Part shown: one piece after another, positions 33,320-42,688 of the stretch | Position numbering within the stretch: position 1 is the stretch's first letter | Layout of the letters: the number at the start of each line of letters is the position of its first letter | Source: Longispora sp047121295 | GTDB taxonomy: Bacteria > Actinomycetota > Actinomycetes > Mycobacteriales > Micromonosporaceae | Length of the DNA stretch: 64,000 nt | Direction: 5' to 3' | Assembly: GCF_047121295.1 (NCBI RefSeq) | Contig: NZ_CP139447.1 | Span: 2,604,001 to 2,668,000 of the forward strand | Program-made: the position numbers and the translations under genes | Notes under the pieces: model-generated | The model's input: only the letters and a program-made list of their open reading frames with translations | Database searches by the model: none | Told to the model about the DNA's origin: nothing

Positions 33320-34891
33320 ATGGCTGTGCCCGTCGCGGGTCCCGGTCGGCGGTGGGCGTCGCACTGGTGGAGCGACGGGCGGCTGGCGGCGCTGACGGTC
33401 GGCGTCGGCGCGCTGACCTTGTGGTATCTGGCCGACACCTCCGCCCTGCGGGCGCAGAACCTGCTGTGCTGGCTGGCCCTGCTCGTCCTGCACGGATGGG
33501 CGGTGTCACTCGCCCCCGGGATCGCCCGCAGGGCGGTGACACCCGCCCACCGCAGGTTGTGGCGGTGGGTGACGGCGGCACTGGCCTGTTTCGTGCTGGG
33601 CGACGTGGCGCAACTCGCCGCCATCCTGACCGGGCCGCTGACGATCACGACCGTGACCGGGGTACCGGCGCAGGTCACCCTGCTCCTCGCGGGCATCGCG
33701 GTCCTCGCGGTCGGGATGCTGATCACCCCGCTCGGCTTCACCACGCCCCGGGAACGGCTGCGGTTCTGGTTCGACCTGGGCACGGTGATGGCGGCCGGGC
33801 TCGCCTGGGGGTTCTACGTCGCCGCCCGGCCCGCCCTCGACGTGCGGTCGGTGACCGGGCTCGTCGGGCCGCCCGTGCTGTTCCTGGTCGAGCTGTTCGC
33901 CATCACGAAACTGGTCTTCAGCCGGGAACCACCGCTCACCCGGACCGCCGGCACCCTGGTGCTGGCGGCCGTGGCGTTGGAGACCACGATCCAGAGTGCC
34001 GCGGGACCGTTCTGGGTGCAGCACAACCAGCTGAACCTGTTGCTGGTCGGCGCCGTCGTCTCCAGCGCGCTGGCGACCGCTGCCGTCGAGGTCCAGGCCC
34101 GCCAGCTGCCGCCCGTCGCCGGCCGTCGGGGCCCGGGTCGGCGGCGGTTCAGCCTGCTGCCCTACGCCGCGATCGCCAGCGTGTACGTCATCCTGGTGCT
34201 CACCCTGGTGGGCAACGGGCTGGACCTGCGCGCCTGGGCGGCCGTCGCCGGCGCGTTCCTGTGCACCCTGCTGGTGGTCGTCCGGCAGGTCCTGGCGTTC
34301 CTGGACAACGAACGCCTGGTCACGGAGCTCAGCGCCGAGGTCGGCCGCCGACAGCGGCTGGCCGCCGCGCTGCACCATCAGGCCTACCACGACCGGCTGA
34401 CGGGGCTGGGCAACCGGGCGCTGTTCACCGAGTACCTGGACGAGGCCGTCGCCGGCGCCGGTGAGACCGCCGTGATCGTCCTCGACCTGGACGACTTCAA
34501 GCCGGTCAACGACCGGTACGGTCACCGGGCCGGCGACGAGCTGCTGGTCGCGATCGCGGCCCGGCTGCGCGGCTGCGTCCGCGACACCGACGTGCTGGCC
34601 CGGCTGGGCGGGGACGAGTTCGGGGTGGTGGTCGCCGGCCCGGACCGCGCTGTGGTCACTGCCATCGCCGAGCGGATCGTGGCGGCGGTGGCGGAGCCGT
34701 TCCCGGTCGCCGGGCGGCGGCTCGTGGTGGGCGCGAGCGTCGGCGCCGTCATCGACAGCGCCGGGCGGCACACGGCCGACGCGCTGCTGCACGCGGCGGA
34801 CTCGGCGATGTACGCGGCGAAGAAGGGCGGCAAGAACTCCGCCCGGGTGGTCACGGTGGACGAACCGGACCCGCCGCGCGCCCGGGCGTGA
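33320..34891 (+). CDS. membrane-bound diguanylate cyclase (GGDEF protein)
   Basis: Predicted 523 aa. About nine or ten hydrophobic helices fill residues 20-330, a short linker follows, then a GGDEF domain (about 350-515) with intact GGDEF at about 431-435. The inhibitory I-site RxxD (RDTD) lies five residues before it, as in product-inhibited cyclases, and there is no EAL domain. It should make cyclic di-GMP from GTP in response to a membrane or envelope signal. GGAGGGGG precedes the ATG at 33320. It seems to be a stand-alone gene. Confidence 0.9.
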   Translation: MAVPVAGPGRRWASHWWSDGRLAALTVGVGALTLWYLADTSALRAQNLLCWLALLVLHGWAVSLAPGIARRAVTPAHRRLWRWVTAALACFVLGDVAQLAAILTGPLTITTVTGVPAQVTLLLAGIAVLAVGMLITPLGFTTPRERLRFWFDLGTVMAAGLAWGFYVAARPALDVRSVTGLVGPPVLFLVELFAITKLVFSREPPLTRTAGTLVLAAVALETTIQSAAGPFWVQHNQLNLLLVGAVVSSALATAAVEVQARQLPPVAGRRGPGRRRFSLLPYAAIASVYVILVLTLVGNGLDLRAWAAVAGAFLCTLLVVVRQVLAFLDNERLVTELSAEVGRRQRLAAALHHQAYHDRLTGLGNRALFTEYLDEAVAGAGETAVIVLDLDDFKPVNDRYGHRAGDELLVAIAARLRGCVRDTDVLARLGGDEFGVVVAGPDRAVVTAIAERIVAAVAEPFPVAGRRLVVGASVGAVIDSAGRHTADALLHAADSAMYAAKKGGKNSARVVTVDEPDPPRARA

Positions 34892-35226
34892 CGCCGCCGG
34901 CCACCGCGTGCGCGGCCGCCGGGCCGGCCGCCGCGCACCCGCTGCGCGAGACGCTGATCGCCTGGAACGCCGCCGGCCACCGCCTGCGGACCGGGCCCCG
35001 GGCCCGGAACGACGCCGGCCCCGGGGGAGCCATCGGCTCCGGGATGACGCAGGTCACGTGGCGTCCGGTGCCCCTGACGCGCGTGTCCCGGCGAATTGCC
35101 TGGTCACGGCGAGTGCGCGGCCGCCGGTCCCCGGACTGACCCGGCGGGGAGTTTGTCCGGGCCCTGCGCCGGCAGGGCAAACGCCCGATGTGCAAGGTCG
35201 ACTTAGGCTAGGCTAACCTGCCTGAC
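34892..35226. other. intergenic region before the iron-uptake operon
   Basis: No credible gene. An 83-codon frame starting in the GGDEF stop (34888-35139) is Ala/Arg/Pro-rich and looks like background. A small hairpin with 7-bp arms GCCCTGC/GCAGGGC lies at 35161-35178 and could end transcripts from the left. The iron box and promoter of the next operon occupy the last 25 bases. Confidence 0.5.
35203..35221. promoter_or_regulatory. IdeR/DmdR-type iron box overlapping a leaderless promoter
   Basis: TTAGGCTAGGCTAACCTGC closely matches the actinobacterial iron-box consensus TTAGGTTAGGCTxACCTAA. TAACCT (35214-35219) inside it lies 7 bases before the ATG at 35227 and can serve as the -10 of a leaderless transcript. 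Iron-loaded repressor bound here would cover the RNA polymerase site directly. Confidence 0.85.
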
Positions 35227-36057
35227 ATGTCAGAGGGTCTGTCCGAACCCGCCGCCCGCCTGAGCGGCGTGGGTCTCGGCTTGAGTTACCACCGCGAGCC
35301 GGTGGTCCGTGGCGGGGACATCGTCCTGCGGGGCGGCGAGGTGACCGCGCTGATCGGGCCGAACGGCAGCGGCAAGTCGACGCTGCTGCGCGCGCTGGCC
35401 CGGCTGCACCGGCCCGACGAGGGCCGGGTGCTGCTCGCCGACGGTACGTCCGCGCTGGAACTGTCCGCGAAGGACTTCGCCCGGCGGGTCACCCTGCTCG
35501 CGCAGAGCCGGCCCGTGCCGGTCGGGGTGACCGTCGCCGACGTCGTCGCGTACGGCCGGCACCCCTACCGGGGCCGGTGGCGCGCCGACGACCCCGACGG
35601 CGACCGGGTGATCGGCTGGGCGATGGGGGTCACCGGCGTGGCGGCGATGGCCGACCGGGCCGTGGACGAGCTGTCCGGCGGCGAGCTGCAACGCGTCTGG
35701 CTGGCCACGTGCCTCGCCCAGGACACCGGGGTGCTCCTGCTGGACGAGCCCACCACGTACCTGGACCTGCGGTACCAGGTGGAGATCCTGGACCTGATGC
35801 GCGACCTGGCCGACGACCACGGGGTCGCCGTGGGCGTCGTGCTGCACGACCTCGACCAGGCGGCGGCGGTGGCCGACCGGCTGGTCCTGCTGCACGGCGG
35901 CACGGTGCGGGCCAGCGGCCGCCCCGCCGACGTGCTCACCGAACGGCACCTGACCGAGACGTACGGCATCCGGATCGAGGTCGCCCTCGACGGCTCGGGA
36001 CGGCTGACCACGCACCCGATCGGCCGGCACTCCCTCACCTCCGCACAGAAGGACTAG
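35227..36057 (+). CDS. iron-siderophore ABC transporter ATPase (FecE/FepC type)
   Basis: Predicted 276 aa. Walker A GPNGSGKST, VTLLAQSRPVPVGVTVADVVAYGRHPYRGRW (typical of the ferric-siderophore class), signature LSGGELQRV and Walker B VLLLDEPTTYLDLRYQ. It powers uptake of Fe(III)-siderophores. First gene of the operon and directly under the iron box; the binding-protein gene starts 7 bp downstream. No ribosome site is visible, in line with a leaderless start. Confidence 0.93.
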   Translation: MSEGLSEPAARLSGVGLGLSYHREPVVRGGDIVLRGGEVTALIGPNGSGKSTLLRALARLHRPDEGRVLLADGTSALELSAKDFARRVTLLAQSRPVPVGVTVADVVAYGRHPYRGRWRADDPDGDRVIGWAMGVTGVAAMADRAVDELSGGELQRVWLATCLAQDTGVLLLDEPTTYLDLRYQVEILDLMRDLADDHGVAVGVVLHDLDQAAAVADRLVLLHGGTVRASGRPADVLTERHLTETYGIRIEVALDGSGRLTTHPIGRHSLTSAQKD

Positions 36058-36064
36058 TACCCCC

Positions 36065-37039
36065 ATGAAGCGAATTTCTGGCTTTGTCGCGGCGCTCGCC
36101 GTGGCCGCGACGCTGACCACGGCCTGCGGCACCACGGAGAAGGCCGAGGACAGGGCCGCCGCCCAGGGCGGCCCCGTCACCGTGACCGACAGCCGGGGCA
36201 CGAAGGTCGAGCTCAAGGCGCCGGCCCGCAGGGTGGTCGCCCTGGAGTGGGGCGAGGCCGAGATGCTCGTGACACTCGGAGTCCAGCCGGTCGGCGTCGC
36301 CGACGTGAAGGGCTTCGGCACCTGGGTCACCGCCGTCAAACTCGACCCGGCGGTCAAGGACGTCGGCACCCGGGGCGAGCCCAGCGTCGACGCGATCGTC
36401 GCCCTGCGGCCCGACCTGGTGGTGATGGAGGTCGAGCGGGACAGCCCGCTGGTCGCGCAGCTGGAGAAGTTCGTCCCGGTGATCGTGGCCAAGGGCGCCG
36501 ACGCCACCCGCGACCTGGACCGGATGCGCGAGGACCTGACCATGATCGCCACCGCCGTCGGCCGGACCGCCGAGGCGAAGACGGCGCTCGCCGGGTTCGA
36601 CACCGCGCTGGCCGCCGGCAGGGAGAGGATCGCGAAGGCCAACGCCGCCGGCAAGCAGTTCGCGATGGCCGACGGCTGGAAGGAGGGCAGCTCGATCTCG
36701 ATCCGGATGTTCGGCCAGGGCTCGTTCGTCTCCCAGCTCGCCATCCAGCTCGGACTGAGAAACGCCTGGACCGGCAAGGTCGACGAGCGGTGGGGCCTCG
36801 GCAACACCGACGTCGAGGGCCTCAGCGCCATCCGGGACACCGACCTGCGGTTCTTCTACAACGCCTCCGACGGCGACGACGTGTTCGCCACCGGCCTGGC
36901 CGGCAACGCGATCTGGGACTCGATGGCGTTCGTGAAGAGCAAGCAGGTGCACCGCAACCCCGACGGCATCTGGACGTTCGGCGGCCCGGCCTCGGCCCGC
37001 CAGTTCGTCAACCAGCTCGTGAAGGTGTACACGGCTTGA
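36065..37039 (+). CDS. iron-siderophore solute-binding lipoprotein (FepB/FecB type)
   Basis: Predicted 324 aa. Lipoprotein leader ending LTTAC (Cys about residue 21). The mature protein has two class III binding-protein lobes: VTDSRGTKVELKAPARRVVALEWGEAEMLVTLGVQPVGVAD at the start and FGGPASARQFVNQLVKVY at the end. It binds the ferric siderophore outside the membrane. The stop overlaps the permease TTG start. Confidence 0.92.
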   Translation: MKRISGFVAALAVAATLTTACGTTEKAEDRAAAQGGPVTVTDSRGTKVELKAPARRVVALEWGEAEMLVTLGVQPVGVADVKGFGTWVTAVKLDPAVKDVGTRGEPSVDAIVALRPDLVVMEVERDSPLVAQLEKFVPVIVAKGADATRDLDRMREDLTMIATAVGRTAEAKTALAGFDTALAAGRERIAKANAAGKQFAMADGWKEGSSISIRMFGQGSFVSQLAIQLGLRNAWTGKVDERWGLGNTDVEGLSAIRDTDLRFFYNASDGDDVFATGLAGNAIWDSMAFVKSKQVHRNPDGIWTFGGPASARQFVNQLVKVYTA

Positions 37040-39075
37040 GAGTCACCGGCGCCCTCGTCCTGAGCGTCGCCCTCGTCGTCGTCCTCGGGGCGGTGCACCT
37101 GACCCAGGGCACCTCCACCGTGGACGCCGGCGACCTGCTCGGACTGCTCGTCGGCCAGGGAGGTGAGGACACCCTGCGGGTCCTCACCGCCTCGCGGCTG
37201 CCCCGGATGCTCGCCGGACTCGCCGTGGGGCTCGCCCTCGGCGTGGCCGGCGCCGCGTTCCAGTCCATCGCCCGCAACCCCCTCGCGTCCCCGGACACCC
37301 TGGCCGTGAACGCCGGCGCGCACCTGGCCGTCGTGACCGCCGCCGCGTTCGGGCTGGCGCTGCCCGTACTGCCGGCCGGCGGCCTCGCCTTCGCCGGTGG
37401 ACTCGCCGCCGCCGGACTGGTCTCCGCCCTGTCGGCGGGCGGGCGGACCGGCCCCACCCGGCTGATCCTCGCCGGCTCGGCCACCGCCCTGGCGCTGAGC
37501 GCGGCGACCACGGTCCTGCTGCTCCTGTTCGAGCAGGCCACGATCGGGCTGTTCGCCTGGGGCAACGGATCCCTGGTGCAGACGGACCTCAACGCCGTCA
37601 CCCAGATGGCCCCGGTCATCGTGCTGGCGACGGCCGCCCTGCTGGCGATCGGCCGCCGGCTGGACATCCTCGCCCTCGGCGACGACACGGCGGCGACCCT
37701 CGGCGTGCACGTGCCCCGCACCCGGCTGCTCGTCACCGGCCTGGCCGTCCTGCTGTCCGCCGCCGCCGTCACCATGGTCGGCCCGGTCGGCTTCGTCGGG
37801 CTGTGCGCGCCGGTCATCGTCCGGCTCACCGCGCGCTGGCTGCCCGAGGTGCACCGGCACCGGGTCCTCATCCCGCTGTCCGGGCTCGCCGGCGTCGCCA
37901 TCGTGCTCGGCGCGGACATCGCGCTGCGGACCGTCCTCGGCGGACAGGGCGGCGTCGACATCCCGACCGGGGTCGTCACCACCCTGGTCGGCGCGGCGAT
38001 CCTGGTCTGGCTCGCCCGCCGGCACCGGGACTCCGGACCGGCCCGCAGCACGCCGGCCGGGCACTTCGCCGCCGTCCGCAGCACGAGGTTCTTCGCCGGC
38101 GTCGTCACCGTCGGCGCGGTCGCCCTCGTCGGCGCGCTCGTGCTCGGGATGCTCGCCGGCGACACCTGGCTGCTCGGCGGCGACGTGCTGAACTGGCTCG
38201 CGGGCCGTACCGGCCGGGCGGTCACCTTCGTCCTCGACCAGCGCTACCCCCGGGTCCTCGCCGCGCTGCTGGCCGGGGCCGCCCTGGCCGTCGCCGGCAC
38301 CGTCGTGCAGGCCGTCTGCCGCAACCCGCTCGCCGAACCCGGCATCCTCGGCATCACCGCCGGTGCCGGGGTCGGGGCGGTGTCCCTGCTGACCCTGGTG
38401 CCGCTGGCCGGCATCGGCTGGATGTCCGGGGCCGCCGGGGCCGGCGCGCTGCTCGCGTTCGCCCTGGTCTACGGGCTGGCCTGGCGCGGCGGGCTCAACT
38501 CCGACCGGCTCGTGCTGATCGGCGTCGGCGTGTCCGCCGGGTGCGCCGCGATCACCACGTTCGTCATCATCGCCTCGGACCCGTGGAACACCGGCAAGGC
38601 GCTGACCTGGCTGTCCGGGTCCACGTACGGCCGGACCCCCGCCCAGCTCCTCCCCGTCGCCCTCGCCCTGCTGATGGCCGTCCCGATCGTCGCGCACGGC
38701 CGGCGCGACCTGGACCTGCTCGCCCTCGACGACGACACCCCCCGGGTGCTCGGCGTCCGGCTCGAACGCACCCGGCTCGCCGCCCTGGCCGGTGCCGCGC
38801 TGCTCACCTCCACGGCCGTGTCGGCGGTCGGCGTGATCGGCTTCGTCGGCCTGGTCGCCCCGCACGCCGCCCGCGCGCTGGTCGGCGCCCGGCACGCCCG
38901 GGTACTGCCCGTCGCGGCGCTGCTCGGCGCGGTCCTGGTCAGCCTCGCCGACACCCTGGGCCGGACCGTGATCGCGCCGGCCCAGATCCCGGCCGGGCTG
39001 GTCACGGCGGTCATCGGCACGCCGTACTTCATCTGGCTGCTGTGGCGGTCCCGCTCCCTCGGAGGTACCCGATGA
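37036..39075 (+). CDS. fused tandem iron-siderophore permease (FhuB-like, two FecCD domains)
   Basis: Predicted 679 aa, twice the usual FecCD length. Both halves (about 1-335 and 350-679) carry the family blocks: LPRMLAGLAVGLALGVAGAAFQSIARNPLASPDTLAVNAGA and YPRVLAALLAGAALAVAGTVVQAVCRNPLAEPGILGITAGA, each with GxVGFVGL near the C-terminal end. So one chain makes the whole membrane channel, as in FhuB. The TTG start at 37036 overlaps the binding-protein stop (TTGA) and has AAGG upstream; longer upstream frames are shadow. The stop overlaps the next ATG. Confidence 0.9.
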   Translation: MRVTGALVLSVALVVVLGAVHLTQGTSTVDAGDLLGLLVGQGGEDTLRVLTASRLPRMLAGLAVGLALGVAGAAFQSIARNPLASPDTLAVNAGAHLAVVTAAAFGLALPVLPAGGLAFAGGLAAAGLVSALSAGGRTGPTRLILAGSATALALSAATTVLLLLFEQATIGLFAWGNGSLVQTDLNAVTQMAPVIVLATAALLAIGRRLDILALGDDTAATLGVHVPRTRLLVTGLAVLLSAAAVTMVGPVGFVGLCAPVIVRLTARWLPEVHRHRVLIPLSGLAGVAIVLGADIALRTVLGGQGGVDIPTGVVTTLVGAAILVWLARRHRDSGPARSTPAGHFAAVRSTRFFAGVVTVGAVALVGALVLGMLAGDTWLLGGDVLNWLAGRTGRAVTFVLDQRYPRVLAALLAGAALAVAGTVVQAVCRNPLAEPGILGITAGAGVGAVSLLTLVPLAGIGWMSGAAGAGALLAFALVYGLAWRGGLNSDRLVLIGVGVSAGCAAITTFVIIASDPWNTGKALTWLSGSTYGRTPAQLLPVALALLMAVPIVAHGRRDLDLLALDDDTPRVLGVRLERTRLAALAGAALLTSTAVSAVGVIGFVGLVAPHAARALVGARHARVLPVAALLGAVLVSLADTLGRTVIAPAQIPAGLVTAVIGTPYFIWLLWRSRSLGGTR

Positions 39076-39953
39076 TCATGCCCTGGCGGTTCTTCCCGGC
39101 CCGCGTCGCGCGGGTGCGCCGGCTCAGCCCCTCGTTCGTCCGGCTGACCTTCGCCGGCGCGGACCTACGGCACTTCGCCGACAACGGCTATGACCAGCGG
39201 ATCAAGCTCATCGTGCCGCTGCCCGGCTCCGGCGTGGCGCACATGCCGACCGGGGCGGACTGGCACGCCCAGTGGCGGGCCCTGCCGGACGGGCGGCGCA
39301 ACCCGGTCCGCACCTACACCGTCCGGTCCGTCCGCACCGGCGACTCCGAAGTGGACGTCGACATGGTGCTGCACGGCGACGGCGGCGGCCCGGCCGGCCG
39401 GTTCGCGGCGGACGCGCGGGCCGGCGACCAGGTGCTCCTGCTGGGCCCCGACGCCCGGTTCGACGGCCCGCACGGCGGCCGGGAGTTCCAGCCCACCGCC
39501 GACACCGTGCTGCTGGCCGGCGACGAGACCGCCGTGCCGGCCGTCGCCGCCATCCTCGAACGGCTGCCCGCGCACCTCACCGGCGAGGCCGTCCTGGAGG
39601 TGCCGCACGCGGCGGACGTCCTGGACCTCGCCGCCCCGCCCGGGATCCGGGTCAGCTGGCGGGCCCGCGAGGACGCCCCGCCCGGCACCGGGCTGCTGCC
39701 GGCGGTGCGCGGGGCCGCCGCGCGCCTGCTGCCCCCGGCGCCCGGTGTCGCCGTCGCGGACGTCGACGTGGACCGGGAGATCCTCTGGGAGGTACCACAG
39801 GAGCCGGCCCCCTCGGCGGACCTCTACGCGTGGATCGCCGGGGAGGCGGCCGTGGTGCGCGCACTCCGCCGGCACCTGGTCGCCGAGCGCGGGCTCGACC
39901 GGCGAGCGGTGGCCTTCATGGGGTACTGGCGGCTGGGCCGGGCGGAATCCTGA
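39072..39953 (+). CDS. siderophore-interacting protein (FAD/NAD(P)H ferric-siderophore reductase)
   Basis: Predicted 293 aa. The FAD-binding N-terminal half contains NPVRTYTVRSVR and a following MVLHGDGGGPAGRFAADARAGD; the C-terminal half has LLAGDETAVPAVAAILE, YAWIAGEAAVVRALRRHL and the terminal FMGYWRLGRAE, all standard for SIP/ViuB proteins. It releases iron by reducing the imported ferric siderophore in the cytosol. GGAGGT sits 6 bases before the ATG, which overlaps the permease stop. Last gene of the iron-boxed operon. Confidence 0.93.
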   Translation: MIMPWRFFPARVARVRRLSPSFVRLTFAGADLRHFADNGYDQRIKLIVPLPGSGVAHMPTGADWHAQWRALPDGRRNPVRTYTVRSVRTGDSEVDVDMVLHGDGGGPAGRFAADARAGDQVLLLGPDARFDGPHGGREFQPTADTVLLAGDETAVPAVAAILERLPAHLTGEAVLEVPHAADVLDLAAPPGIRVSWRAREDAPPGTGLLPAVRGAAARLLPPAPGVAVADVDVDREILWEVPQEPAPSADLYAWIAGEAAVVRALRRHLVAERGLDRRAVAFMGYWRLGRAES

Positions 39954-40015
39954 CCCGGGACGGTGGGGTGGAACCGTCGCGGCCCGTCACGGCTCGGACA
40001 TGCATGTTCACGGGG

Positions 40016-40261
40016 ATGCGGTACCGGGTGGCCTTCGTGGTCGGGGCGGGCTGCTGGGCGTTCGTGCTGAAGTGGGTGCTCCTGGACGCGATCCTGCGCG
40101 GGCGGTGGGCGGCGATGGGGGTCCTGGTCGTGCCGACCCTGCTGGTGCCGGTCGCCCTGGCGTGGGCGCGCCGGCGGCGGGTGGCCGAGGGGGAGGCGAT
40201 GCTCGCGGAGATCCGGGCCGCCCGGGAGGCGCGCGCCGCCCGGGATCCGCGGGAACCCTGA
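40016..40261 (+). CDS. small membrane protein, unknown
   Basis: Predicted 81 aa. Two hydrophobic helices (about 4-22 and 27-47, the second ending in ARRRR) and a charged Ala/Arg/Glu helix at the C-terminus. No family recognised. Start uncertain: ATG 40016 or ATG 40004, neither with a clear ribosome site. Convergent with the large regulator gene 16 bp downstream. Confidence 0.5.
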   Translation: MRYRVAFVVGAGCWAFVLKWVLLDAILRGRWAAMGVLVVPTLLVPVALAWARRRRVAEGEAMLAEIRAAREARAARDPREP

Positions 40262-40277
40262 CCCGCCCGGCGCCGCG

Positions 40278-42524
40278 CTACCCCTCCGCGCCGCGCACCA
40301 CGACCTCCCGCGCCGCGAGCGCCAGCCGCTCGTCGTGCGGCCGACCCAGCTCCCGCGCCAGCCCGATCAGCCGGTCGAGCAGCGCCACAGCCTCGTCGGG
40401 GCGCCCCGCCACCCGGCACGTCTCGGCGTAGCCGTGCAGGCAGTCGATCTCCAGCTGTACCTCCGCGAGGGGTTCCAGCAGCTCGAAGGCGCGCCGGTGG
40501 TGGTCGAGCGCCTCCTCGACGGAACCCATGATCCGCAGCGCCACCCCGAGGTGCTGGTGGCACCACGCCTGGTTGTGGAGCAGGTCGTGCCGCTCGGCCA
40601 GCGCCAGCGCCTCCCGCAGCGCGGCCAGCGACCCCGCCGGGTCGGTCGGCGCCAACGCGAGGCCGAGGGTGACCAGCCCGGTGATCCGCGCGGGTCCGTC
40701 GGCCAGCGCGACGGACGCCCGGGCCAGCTCGACGGCCTCGTCGGGTCGCCCCAGGCGCAGCGTCACCCAGCCGTCGAAGGCCAGCGCCTGGGCCTGCCCG
40801 GGGCGCCTGCCCAGCTTCTCGAACAGGTCGTGGGCCCGGCGGAACCGCTCCCGGGCCGCGTCGAGGTCGCCGAGGTCGCGGCGCACGAGGCCGATCCGCA
40901 GGGCCAGGCCCGCCGCGAGGTCGTCGTCGCCCGGCCCGGCCCGCTCGGCCAGCTCGTAGGCGGCCAACGCCTCGGTGACGCGCCCGGCGGCGGCCCGGGC
41001 GAAGCCGAGGTCGGCGAGCAGGGCGGCCCGCTGCCGGTCGCGGCCCAGGCGACCGGCGGCGGCAGCGGCGGCCTCCAGGAGCCGGGCCTGGTCGTCGGTG
41101 CCCCGGTGCCGGAAGAACCAGACCCGCATGGCCTCGGGCAGCTCGGCCACCACCTCGTCCGCGCCGAGCCGCACGGCGGCGTCGAAACACGCGATCAGGT
41201 TGTCGTACTCGAGGTCGAACCACGCCATGGTCTTCGCCGGATCGCCCGGGGCGGGCTCGCGGCGGTGCGGCGAGGGCAGCGTCCGGTCGTGGGCGACCGC
41301 CCGCTCCAGGTAGTGGTGCAGCACCCGGCGCAGGGCCGCGTCGGCCTGCGGCTCCTCGTCGGCGGCGATGGCGGCGGCGTAGTCGCGGACCAGATCATGC
41401 ATCCGGTACCGGCCGGGCGCCGGCTCCTGGACCAGGTGCGCGTCGACCAGCTCCTCCAGCACCTGGTCGGATGGCCGACCGGTGAGCGCGCCGGCCGCCG
41501 CCGCGTCGAAGTCGGTGCCCGGCAGGAGGCCCAGCAGCCGGAACATCCGGCGCCCGGCCGGGTCGAGCTGCTGCAACGACATGCCGAACACGGCGTCGAA
41601 CCGGCCGGCGTTGTCCCGCAGCCGCTCGGCCAGCACCGCCACCGTCCAGCCCGGCCGGTGCCGCAGCCGCGCGCCCGCCATCCGCAGCGCCAGCGGCAGC
41701 CCGCCGCACTGCCGGAGCACCTGGTCGACCGCCTCGTCCCCGGCGAGCGCCAATCCGGCCGCCCGGCCGAACAGCCGCGCCGCGTCGTCGCCGGCCAGCG
41801 GCTCCAGGGACACCGGCGGCACCCCGTCCAGGCTGACCAGGCGGTGCCGGCTGGTGACCAGGACGGCGGACCGCCCGGCACCCGGCAACAGCGGCCGGAC
41901 CTGCTCCGCGTCCACCGCGTTGTCGAGCACGACGAGGGCGCGGCGCCGGGACAGTTCCGACCGCCAGAGCGCGGCCCGCTCGGTCGCACCGGCCGGCGGG
42001 TGCGTGATGTCCAGCGCCGCCAGCAGCCGGCCCAGCGCGGCCTGCGGTTCGAGGGGTTCCTGGCCGGGGGTGAAGCCGTGCAGGTCGAGGTAGAGCCCGC
42101 CGTCCGGGTACGCGCCGGCCAGCCTGTGGGCCACGTGCACGGCCAGGCTGGTCTTGCCCACGCCGCCCATGCCGTCGATCGCCGCCGCACCCGTGGTGCG
42201 CAACAGCTCCTCGACCCGGGCGGCCTCCGTCTCCCGGCCGGTGAAGTCGAACAGGTCCGCCGGCAGGTCGTTGCGGCGCGGGGCGGGCGCCGGCCCGGCC
42301 TTGGCCGCCTCCGCCCACACCGCGCGCAGCGGCCGGGGGTCGCGGCCCACGACCTTGCACAGCGCGACGACGGCCTCCCACGGCGGGACGAGCCGCCCGG
42401 CCAGGTACCGCGACAGCGAAGAACTGCTCAGCCCCGCCCGGACGGCCAGGGCGCGCAGGCTGAGCCCGCTCAGCTCCTTGATCCGGGCGAGCTGGGCCAC
42501 CAGGTGTTCATGCGGGCTGGACAC
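40278..42524 (-). CDS. XRE-NB-ARC-TPR regulator (AfsR-like without SARP domain)
   Basis: Predicted 748 aa. An N-terminal XRE-type helix-turn-helix (about 7-62, LSLRALAVRAGLSSSSLSRYLAG), an NB-ARC ATPase domain (about 95-400) with P-loop DGMGGVGKTSLA (117-128) and ALVVLDNAV, a winged-helix part, then tetratricopeptide repeats (about 440-740). Such STAND ATPases act as signal-integrating switches and are common in antibiotic-making actinomycetes. A TACGGT hexamer 7 bases before the GTG at 42524 suggests a leaderless start; a TTG at 42533 is possible. Targets unknown. Confidence 0.85.
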   Translation of the reverse strand: MSSPHEHLVAQLARIKELSGLSLRALAVRAGLSSSSLSRYLAGRLVPPWEAVVALCKVVGRDPRPLRAVWAEAAKAGPAPAPRRNDLPADLFDFTGRETEAARVEELLRTTGAAAIDGMGGVGKTSLAVHVAHRLAGAYPDGGLYLDLHGFTPGQEPLEPQAALGRLLAALDITHPPAGATERAALWRSELSRRRALVVLDNAVDAEQVRPLLPGAGRSAVLVTSRHRLVSLDGVPPVSLEPLAGDDAARLFGRAAGLALAGDEAVDQVLRQCGGLPLALRMAGARLRHRPGWTVAVLAERLRDNAGRFDAVFGMSLQQLDPAGRRMFRLLGLLPGTDFDAAAAGALTGRPSDQVLEELVDAHLVQEPAPGRYRMHDLVRDYAAAIAADEEPQADAALRRVLHHYLERAVAHDRTLPSPHRREPAPGDPAKTMAWFDLEYDNLIACFDAAVRLGADEVVAELPEAMRVWFFRHRGTDDQARLLEAAAAAAGRLGRDRQRAALLADLGFARAAAGRVTEALAAYELAERAGPGDDDLAAGLALRIGLVRRDLGDLDAARERFRRAHDLFEKLGRRPGQAQALAFDGWVTLRLGRPDEAVELARASVALADGPARITGLVTLGLALAPTDPAGSLAALREALALAERHDLLHNQAWCHQHLGVALRIMGSVEEALDHHRRAFELLEPLAEVQLEIDCLHGYAETCRVAGRPDEAVALLDRLIGLARELGRPHDERLALAAREVVVRGAEG

Positions 42525-42688
42525 GTGCAACACCGTACCCGTCCCGGCCCACCCGCCCGGATCCTTGACGTATTTCCGCAGCTCAACGGGAGTGCGAGTG
42601 TCCCACGGTGTCCCACGGGAGGCGCGGGACGGGGCGGGCCGGTGGTCAGATCACTCCTGTCAGCGAGAGCACGACCAAGGAGCGGACG

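Noticed and set aside
34888..35139. 83-codon frame overlapping the GGDEF stop
   Set aside because: Start overlaps the stop as real genes do, but the protein is Ala/Arg/Pro-rich with no fold signs and the third-position pattern is not convincing.
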